35,865 nt of DNA from Chrysophaeum taylorii (lineage: Eukaryota; Sar; Pelagophyceae; Pelagomonadales; Pelagomonadaceae). Under the pieces are notes generated by a model. The model was not told where the DNA came from. It did not search any database and saw only the letters and a program-made list of their open reading frames with translations. Positions 18,505-24,700 of the stretch are shown here, piece by piece (the first letter of the stretch is position 1; each line of letters starts with the position of its first letter). A program made the position numbers and the translations under genes. The stretch lies in NCBI GenBank assembly GCA_029834535.1, contig JAQMWT010000410.1:1-35865 (forward strand), given 5' to 3'.

Positions 18505-18795
18505 GTCCCGCATACTTATCTCCGCCCGTCAGGCACATCCCTTTCGCCCCACAAAACCAACCACATCCTTCATGCACCACACACACACACCCCCCTCTTA
18601 TCAGTCGACCTTTATTAAACACACCTTTTTCTACTTGAGGGTTTTCTCTCCATAATACGGCTTTCCCTCTTTCCTTCCTTACCCTTCCGCAATTATTATT
18701 TCATGACGATGAGAATCGTCTGAAGCTTTCTACCAACATGGAGTAGGCGTCCAGGTGCGTACCGTCAGGCACGGGGTTTTCTGTTTAATTAACAG

Positions 18796-19063
18796 AGGCT
18801 TCGTTCCTCGTTGTCAGTGTAAACGCTTCTATGGGACTTCAGGCTATGGGCCCAGATGCGTAGGTGTGTCAGCCCAACAGTGTTGTGAGTATAAATGGAG
18901 TGATCAATTTGCGCCTGATCACGAGTACAGCGCGACAATGTGTTTGGCGGTGGTTTACGGTACATATCTGTTGTGTGACGGTGTGTGCCCACTAGTTAAG
19001 TTGGTTTGTGACCGAGTTGGGTCGGCCACTGGTCATGTGCACTCGCATAACAAAAATTATTAA
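18796..19063 (+). CDS. Possible terminal exon of a Cys-rich protein
   Basis: The stretch is preceded by TTTTCTGTTTAATTAACAG, a good match to a 3' splice site. It is open to a TAA at 19061 and reads GFVPRCQCKRFYGTSGYGPRC, then more Cys-containing sequence (QQCCEYKW, LLCDGVCPLV), at least ten Cys in 88 residues. The CxCxxxYGxxGYGxxC pattern recalls the end of an EGF-like module, but the spacing is not canonical. An AATAAA at 19176-19181, in AT-rich sequence about 110 bases after the stop, would suit a polyadenylation signal. No upstream exon is visible, because the array lies immediately upstream. It could also be chance. Confidence 0.3.
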
Positions 19064-19175
19064 AATTTTCCTACACAAGCCGCGGAAACTTGCACGGGTT
19101 TTCCTTCCATTCCCCAACGAAAGACTGACTGCTCGAGATTTAATCCATTCTTCAGTCTCAAGTCATCATGTTAAA

Positions 19176-19181
19176 AATAAA
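19176..19181 (+). promoter_or_regulatory. Possible polyadenylation signal AATAAA
   Basis: Located in an AT-rich stretch downstream of the Cys-rich frame and upstream of the retrotransposon insertion. Only the hexamer and its position support it. Confidence 0.25.
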
Positions 19182-19260
19182 CTTGTTGATTTGTTTGGTC
19201 TTGTAAATAAGTCCATGCTTAAAATAGCGTACTGTACATACGCACCCGCACGTTAGAAGC

Positions 19261-19264
19261 CCTT
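19261..19264 (+). other. Target-site duplication, left copy (CCTT)
   Basis: CCTT precedes the 5' LTR and CCTT (27881-27884) follows the 3' LTR. If the first T of the LTR is shared, it is the 5 bp CCTTT typical of Ty3/gypsy elements. This fixes the borders of the plus-strand element. Confidence 0.75.
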
Positions 19265-19598
19265 TGTGGCAGTAACGCCCATTTCCCCCGCTTGCCTGCC
19301 TGCCACCTGACTTACCCTGGTTGTTTCCCTGGTATTGACCTTGCATTTATGGGGGGGGGGGTGTCATTTCGACACCTTCACCTTCTCTTTTACTGGACCC
19401 AATGTACCGGGCATTTGTATTACTTTCTTGCTGTCTTCTTGATATTACCCTCATTTGATTGTCCGATTTCGTGATGGCGTGAGGTATTACGCTGAGATCG
19501 GGCGTGTGGTGGTTTCACCCGCGGTTCGGGTAGGGAGAAAGGGTTGTTGAGCCCCCCGGTCCGGTCAGGAGGGGCGGGTATCTGAGAACACCACTATA
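19265..19598 (+). repeat. 5' LTR of the plus-strand retrotransposon, 334 bp
   Basis: Starts TGTGGCAGTAACGCCC and ends CCACTATA (CCACTACA in the other LTR, so the terminal CA has mutated here). It contains an 11-G run (19351-19361), followed at once by GGTGTC-ATTTC-GACACC, a small hairpin. Near the end are a CCCGCGGTTCGGG hairpin and a pyrimidine/purine-skewed stretch. About 95% identical to 27547-27880 by eye. Confidence 0.93.
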
Positions 19599-19609
19599 GT
19601 GGTCTCAGA
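19581..19609 (+). other. Inverted repeat joining the LTR end to the primer-binding site
   Basis: TCTGAGA-aca-CCACTA is followed directly by TAGTGG-TCTCAGA: 13 paired positions with a three-base bulge, centred on the LTR/PBS border. The left arm copies the tRNA 3' end that the PBS is expected to bind (TTCTGAGA plus CCA). RNA from this element could therefore pair its own U5 end with the PBS. Confidence 0.6.
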
Positions 19610-19623
19610 AACGGGAATCGATA
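19600..19623 (+). promoter_or_regulatory. Primer-binding site (tRNA 3'-end complement)
   Basis: TGGTCTCAGAAACGGGAATC starts one base after the LTR. Its reverse complement reads as a tRNA 3' part: T-loop-like ATCGATT, T-stem CCCGT, acceptor TTCTGAG, discriminator A, then CCA. The spacing (3+8+5 bases before the loop) is exactly that of a tRNA. It is not the usual initiator-Met PBS, and I cannot name the tRNA. Confidence 0.75.
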
Positions 19624-20068
19624 GTCCAACTCCCGAACTATCGATCTCCTGTTTTTCGGCGGCGAGTCGGTTCGTAACGGTCGAGTGAGTGCGAAGCCGA
19701 CGCATTTGTGGGTGAAGATCAGGAGGATCACGGGTACCGCCGCGGGGTTCATTTTACGTGATTCGGATCGAACGGGGAGCGGAGTCACTACGACTCATTT
19801 AGGCAAACATCGTAAGACCTACGAGGCAAAGAAAGAGTAAGCCCTAACCTAGCTCGCGCGAGGCAGACCACCTCCCTGACGGCGAGCGACAACACCGGGA
19901 AGGCCGTCCATAGTCTTCACGCGCAAGGCAAGTGCTTCCGTAAGACCAGCGCACCGGTACAGAGCGCAGTAGTCAGACGGCTGCCGGCAATTGTCGTCTG
20001 ACGAAAAGAATACAACAAGTGCGCTGTGAACGTCCGGAACAAACCTATTATCCGGGCAAATCGCGGTC
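19624..20068 (+). other. 5' leader of the plus-strand retrotransposon
   Basis: Untranslated stretch up to the Gag ATG, with no convincing ORF. Its second half (about 19895-20010) resembles part of the 3' untranslated region of the same element (about 27075-27200) and includes the conserved hairpin listed separately. Confidence 0.6.
19972..20002 (+). ncRNA. Conserved leader hairpin with GCCGGCAA loop
   Basis: GTCAGACG (19972-19979) pairs perfectly with CGTCTGAC (19995-20002) across a 15-base loop containing GCCGGCAA. GCGCACCGGT lies about 30 bases upstream. The 3' untranslated copy (27161-27194) keeps the loop core and the upstream CACCGGT, while its stem has a different sequence that still pairs. 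This argues for a cis-acting RNA structure such as a packaging or replication signal, but the function is inferred. Confidence 0.55.
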
Positions 20069-22291
20069 ATGGCAGAGAGGCCAATGACAGAACGATCGCA
20101 GTGGTTTCGGGACGCACAGGAGCGTCTGCAACGATTCAGTGCAGGGACTCCATTTGCGTCTATTGGAAGAACACCGTTCAGTACGCCCTTTCAACGGCCG
20201 GAAGCCGAGGAAAGTGGCATCGGAAGAGAGGCAAGCTCATCTGATAGCCTCGACAGCCCCCCAAGCGTGGTCATCCTTCCGGATCCACGCGGCGGCGAAG
20301 GGGGAGCTGCGGTTGCGCCAGACGCAACTTCAAGACCGGGTGAGCCGACGTTCCCGTACGCACGACCCTACGAACGTGCGATGAATGCTATGGAGTCATC
20401 TCGAGCGGAACCCGGACCGTTTACGGCGATGCGTGGTCCAGAGGAGAGTGCACCTCCTAGGCCACCATCTGCGAATACGAGAGCGACAGAGTTTCGCGTG
20501 GATGTCGACCCCGAGGTTCTGCAGACCATCAACGAACGATTCGAGATGTACCAGTCGCAGATCGAGCAAGTCATACGTGAACTTGAGAACACCCGCCGCG
20601 ACGCTCAACAACAACGCTCAGAAGTGGAGCGGCAGCGGATCGACAACGATCGACTTCGGCGAATGTTGGAGGAATCCATGCGGGCGCATGCTCAAGAGGC
20701 ACAGCCAACCTCTCCGAATGCTACGCGTGTTACGCCCGACGACGATGATGACGCTGTATCGGCATTGACCGACGATCAGCCACCGCGAAGTCGACCGGAG
20801 CCTACCCCGCACCATCATACTGACCCCGGTTCGGCGCGTCCTCGTGACGAAGAAGAGATACTTCGTGTCAAGAAGGGAGCTGCTGGTATGACACGTATCA
20901 CATTTTCGAATCTCACGGGGCAAATTACCAAGGACCGTGATGAGGTGGACGCGTGGTGGATGCAATTGCGGCGTCTGATGGAAGGCAAGATTGATAAACC
21001 CTCAATAGCGACGAATGTGATTGGAGGCGAGTATCAACTCGCCCCTATGGAAGCTTATCGCAAGTGGGAAGTTGAACGGCCGCAGATGTGGAAACAATAC
21101 AAGGATGGGACCATCACAATGAAAGAGTTGCGCCAGCATGATGAGGACTGTCTGGATGCTATGCAAGAGGCGACGAAGCTTCCTTGTCCACCTCGGGCTA
21201 CGGTTGAGGAGCTTGAACGTGAATGGTTCAATTTACGGCAGGGGAATTTGTCATTGAATAAGTATATCGCGTGATGGGTGCAGAAATTCGGCCAGTGGAG
21301 AGCAATGTCAGGTCGCGATACTGATCCGGCTGCGTTCCGTTCGCACTTCATTGCTGGTCTCAATTCTGAGCGCTTGCGGACGAGCGTCGAACTTGCTCAG
21401 GCCTCACCGCATATGAAAGCATCTACTCTCACCCTCAACGATGTCATTCAATTGACCATCCAGATTTCTAAGATTCTGGAAGCCAACCCTACTGCCAACA
21501 TCGAAGATGCGATTAAGAAGGAGAAAGGAAAGGAGCACGCACCACGGATGAGGAGAGAGCAGCAGCAGCAGAGGTAGCAGTTGCAGCCAGTCCAACGGGT
21601 TGGTTATGTTACTGACTCGGGAGTTGGAACCTGGCTACCACAGGGGATAGATAACCATACGCGTCAAGCAATTACGACGTGCCTCAGTTGCGGCCGGCAT
21701 GGTAGTTTTCACCACGACAACGGTGTGTGTCCTGTGCCGGACAATCCCTCGAGGAAGAGGCGTGCTGCTCAGACGTTGACGACTGTGGGTTTTCCAGCAA
21801 CGCCAGAGGGACAGGAGCAATACCGACGGACGCTTTTAGCTGCAGCAGGACAGGCCTCAGTGACTCAGCTAGCGCCGCGCGTTGTGCAACAGCCGCAGGT
21901 GGTCTACACAGCAGCACAGGTGCCAGGTGCAGGTCAACAGCAGCTGGTTGCAGGCACTCAGCAGCGTTTGGTTGCAGGCTCTCAACAACAGGTGTTCCGA
22001 AGGCAGCCCGCAGTGCAGCGGACCGCTCAGACCTCGGTGCGCCTGGAGGATCTGACTACGGCTCTCACCACGATGAACTTGATTCGTCAGGCACAGCAGA
22101 CGGCTCCGCCGGGTAGATGGCGACAGTTTCAGAGAGCGAACCCTAGCCAGCACAATGATGGTGTCGCCGCTCAGTGGCTTGAAGTGCTTAGCGAAGATCA
22201 GGATGACACTAAGCGAGCGGATTACTGCACTGCGCAGTATTCTGAGCTCATGGAGGGCAACGTGTATGACGATGACGAGGTTGGGCGATGA
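20069..22291 (+). pseudogene. gag: Gag of the plus-strand retrotransposon (two in-frame stops)
   Basis: One reading frame from ATG 20069 to 22291, interrupted by TGA at 21272 and TAG at 21575. The first 130 residues are Pro/Ser/Arg-rich. A coiled coil follows at about residues 150-210 (TINERFEMYQSQIEQVIREL...). The capsid-like region (about 270-500) has the Gag features of Ty3/gypsy elements (REWFNLRQGNLSLNKYIA, then FGQWRAMSGRD...FIAGL). After the second stop comes a zinc-knuckle-like CLSCGRHGSFHHDNGVC with irregular spacing (C-x2-C-x6-H-x5-C). A Gln-rich tail follows (AGQQQLVAGTQQRLVAGSQQ, a 10-residue repeat). A frame change near 22285 leads into the protease frame. It would form the particle core. 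Confidence 0.82.
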
Positions 22292-22841
22292 TGATAGTTT
22301 CTCTGCAGAAGGCTATTCCCCTGGTGACCCCATGGAACCTCCTTCCTTTTTGGTCATCACTGAAGATGCATGGGTGGAGGAGCAGGAGCAAAGTGCCGAA
22401 GTGACTGGAGTTGCATCTAGAGTTCTCTCGGAAGACGAAGATAATCGTGACGAATTGGGGTATACGATTGTTCGTGTCGGACAAGATACCTTGGTTGTCG
22501 TGGATATAGTGCCACCGAGGGACGACTGTGCCGAGCGTTATGTTGCTCACCCTTCCATCTCTTCGGATTTCGAGAATTTCTGCCCTCAGACTGCGTTGAA
22601 TATCACTCAGGATCCCGACCATCGTGAAAATAAAGCCGTAAGGTACGATGGCACGAGATCCGCCTCTTTGACATATGTGCCTGTGGCTATCTCTTCGCAA
22701 GATGGTTCGAAATATTCCATCATCGCTGCCGGTTTGGATGGCATGGCTGATTCCCCCTACATCGATCACCGCTTGTATCGCAAACTTGATCGTGACGGCA
22801 AATCATCTATCGTCAGCCACTCCCTACGATTCGTACTCTAA
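22155..22841 (+). pseudogene. pro: Protease N-terminal part, plus-strand retrotransposon
   Basis: The frame is useful from about 22280, where the Gag frame ends (GDDDSFSAEGYSPGDP onward). An acidic lead is followed by a retropepsin-like half: YSIIAAGLDGMADSPYI with the presumed catalytic Asp at 22737-22739, then HRLYRKL. DGMAD replaces the usual D(S/T)GA, exactly as in the minus-strand element. At about 22800 the frame shifts by -1 into the next frame. Proteases of this type cut the Gag-Pol polyprotein and work as dimers. Confidence 0.75.
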
Positions 22842-22882
22842 ATGGGTCAGGAGGTTCGGGAGCTGCTATTCGAGAATGGGTC

Positions 22883-24490
22883 ATGCTCCGGATCTCCTTG
22901 GTGCCGACGACATCCATGCTGCTCATGTTCTTCGTTGGTCAAACGAATGGGCAGTTACTATTAGGAGCACGAGAATTACGACTCTTGGGTACGATCTTGC
23001 ATTATGCGACAGAGAGAGCTATTTTTCGGCGTTCTGAAGTGACCATTGGAGTTCTCAAGAATCGGACTTCCGCCTCGCCACAAGACCAGCATGGAATTGT
23101 TCTTTACAATGATGCATTCGATGCGACTCCGCAGGTAGTGCAGATGTTCCCGACAGCTAAGCTTGCTGTGCAATACGGAAATATCCAAACTTGGACGCCA
23201 GTTGGTAAACCGTGGAGTTATGACAGTCTACTGCGCTCTATTCGTATTAGAGCGAGTCACCATCACGTTCCTCCCGGTGATCAGACTGCTGAAAAAGCTG
23301 AAGACCAACTTGAATGCCCTGCAGACGAGGAAGATATCATCCCTCATTTCGCGTACGTGACGAGTACTCGATTTCTTCTTCCAAGCCAACCGTATTTCTT
23401 GGAGATGGAGTGCGATGTGCCGCTGGAAAAGGGTCACGTATTCCGACCTTATCGGTCACTCCTCCTAGATCTCTGCATTGTACCTGGTTCCTATTCATCG
23501 TATTGTGCTGATGAGCCCAACGAAGTTCATGTGGCTGTGGAGCACATTGGTGACGAACCTATTGGTATCGACCCCGAAGTCCCCGTGGTCGAAGGCGAGA
23601 TCATGCCGCATGAAGGATGTGTCAACATGCAGTTAGAAGCCACTGATGACGTGTGTCATGCCACTCTTACGGCTGCTGTTGACGACGATGAAGTCGAGGA
23701 TGATGTCTTGAAAGACAGACCTCCTCCTCAGCCACCTCCAGATGAAGAAGTGAAAAAAACACCAGAAATGGAGATGGAGGCGACTGTTAAGGAGCTGCTA
23801 TCTAAGCACGCCTCCTTGGTTTGGATACCCATCACCTACACCCTTGTCGTCGTCTACTTTGCTGGCGCTGGAGGATCAACGTTGGGTATCCGGCGATGCA
23901 ATGAGCTATATGGCAGTTCATTTCGCATTGTCCTGGCTTTGGATGCTTGTCCTCAAGCCCGAACCACCTTTGAACTCAACTTTCCGAAGATTCCCTATGT
24001 TTTGCATGAGCTGGGTAAATCTCATCGTCGTACATACGACTTGGTGTTGTCGTATTTACACTCAGATTTTTGGAAGCACTCTTATTTTCACGCCAGTCCG
24101 CCGTGTATCTATGGATCGACTGCCAATTTGCACTACAGGGACGCACGCAAGGGCGCTACTATTACTTCTTGGGTCCTGCGTCATTTCCGCAACGCACCTT
24201 TTGTGATTGGACGATGGACGCTCGAGCAGGAACCATCAGTGATCCCTTTTGTGCATCACCAATTTTATGTGCCGCGTATTGTTGATTTCTATAGTATCAC
24301 GCCAAAGCTGCTGTGCTCGCGCACGCGCCTACTTGCATGCAATGTTCGCTTGGAACTGCCGTTATTATCGCGTGTACCACCGAATTTACGGGACCGTTTT
24401 GGCCCAGCGTTGGGATTTACAGGTGGTCACCCGCTCATTATAGTGAACAGTTTCTCATCTACGCGGCTATCGGCCCTGCCTTCACGGTGA
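22883..24490 (+). CDS. pol: Protease C-terminal part, linker and methyltransferase motifs I-VIII (535 codons)
   Basis: The frame is open from about 22797, so the first ATG is not a true start. The reading begins IRTLNGSGGSGAAIREW and runs to QLLLGARELRLLGTI, which align with YGSGLNTTTIHRW and FLLGGRDIRVLGA of the minus-strand protease. A spacer of about 280 residues follows, acidic towards its end. From about residue 318 comes the methyltransferase: PITYTLVVVYFAGAGGSTLG (motif I, FAGAGGS at 23858-23878), VLALDACPQARTTFELNFP (motif II region), ASPPC (motif IV, Cys codon 24104-24106), LEQEPSV (position of motif VI) and SRTRLL (motif VIII, about 24317-24334). The frame ends in a stop, while the domain continues one frame back in the overlapping ORF. 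Confidence 0.85.
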   Translation: MLRISLVPTTSMLLMFFVGQTNGQLLLGARELRLLGTILHYATERAIFRRSEVTIGVLKNRTSASPQDQHGIVLYNDAFDATPQVVQMFPTAKLAVQYGNIQTWTPVGKPWSYDSLLRSIRIRASHHHVPPGDQTAEKAEDQLECPADEEDIIPHFAYVTSTRFLLPSQPYFLEMECDVPLEKGHVFRPYRSLLLDLCIVPGSYSSYCADEPNEVHVAVEHIGDEPIGIDPEVPVVEGEIMPHEGCVNMQLEATDDVCHATLTAAVDDDEVEDDVLKDRPPPQPPPDEEVKKTPEMEMEATVKELLSKHASLVWIPITYTLVVVYFAGAGGSTLGIRRCNELYGSSFRIVLALDACPQARTTFELNFPKIPYVLHELGKSHRRTYDLVLSYLHSDFWKHSYFHASPPCIYGSTANLHYRDARKGATITSWVLRHFRNAPFVIGRWTLEQEPSVIPFVHHQFYVPRIVDFYSITPKLLCSRTRLLACNVRLELPLLSRVPPNLRDRFGPALGFTGGHPLIIVNSFSSTRLSALPSR

Positions 24491-24700
24491 CGCGCAATAA
24501 GCTCCGCTTAGGACCTCATTTCTCGAACACCCGTCCACTCACATTACAGATGCACCAGGGAATTATGACCGTTCCTGTTACGTGGCAATGGGGTGCGACA
24601 GTTTCCGAGACAGTAGCTATGAAGATGCTTGGCAGTATGGTGCCACCCGCGACTATGACGCGGATTGCGCAAGCAGTGCACAATTCGTTTGGCCCTTCAC
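23836..24700 (+). pseudogene. C5-cytosine DNA methyltransferase domain (spans a -1 frame change)
   Basis: The complete domain can be followed across two overlapping frames. Motifs I to VIII are read in the first frame up to about 24465. In the next frame AAIGPAFTVTRNKLRLGPH and a short target-recognition-like stretch follow, then GSMVPPATMTRIAQAV at 24631-24678, which matches motif X (GNxVPP and following helix). The switch is placed near 24465 because the minus-strand copy reads SSRAATDAAYTVTR without a break there. No slippery heptamer is visible, so a one-base deletion is more likely than programmed frameshifting. The domain is about 285 residues, with a short target-recognition region. 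The cysteine of motif IV is followed by Ile instead of the usual Gln, and motif VI has EQE in place of ENV, with the catalytic Glu kept. Confidence 0.88.

Larger units (their letters stand above)
5951..18639 (+). repeat. Tandem array of seven ~1.55 kb units
   Basis: The same sequence recurs seven times head to tail, with units starting (at TTCCCGATTT) at 5951, 7548, 9127, 10688, 13676, 15230 and 17142. Each has, in order: a GC-rich block, a duplicated 33-base block, a 21/33-base minisatellite, a 184-codon frame, a CA-rich tail ending in CTTATCAGTCGACCTTTAAA, and an AT-rich linker with small hairpins. Units 4-7 are nearly identical apart from minisatellite number and insertions. Units 1-3 differ by many small indels. 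A short isolated copy of the tail at about 28363-28424 shows that at least the tail exists outside the array, which suggests the unit derives from a mobile element. Unit 7 lacks the linker and ends at CTACTTGAG. Confidence 0.92.
17142..18639 (+). repeat. Array unit 7 (last unit, no linker)
   Basis: It has the longest minisatellite (17518-17757, about eight copies including a shortened one). A few point changes distinguish it from unit 6 (GCGTATCGC for GCGCATCGC; CACCTTAGG for CACCATAGG). Similarity ends at CTACTTGAG. Confidence 0.9.

Noticed and set aside
19351..19361. Poly-G run in the LTR as a sequencing artefact
   Set aside because: The same 11-G run with the same flanks is present in the 3' LTR, so it is likely real.
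19998..20010. CTGACGA as part of a hammerhead ribozyme
   Set aside because: No matching GAAA strand and stem arrangement is nearby, and the second copy of the hairpin lacks CTGA.
24440..24490. Programmed -1 frameshift site within the methyltransferase
   Set aside because: There is no slippery heptamer in the zero frame and no stable structure right behind it. The minus-strand copy is continuous at this point, so a one-base deletion is the simpler reading.
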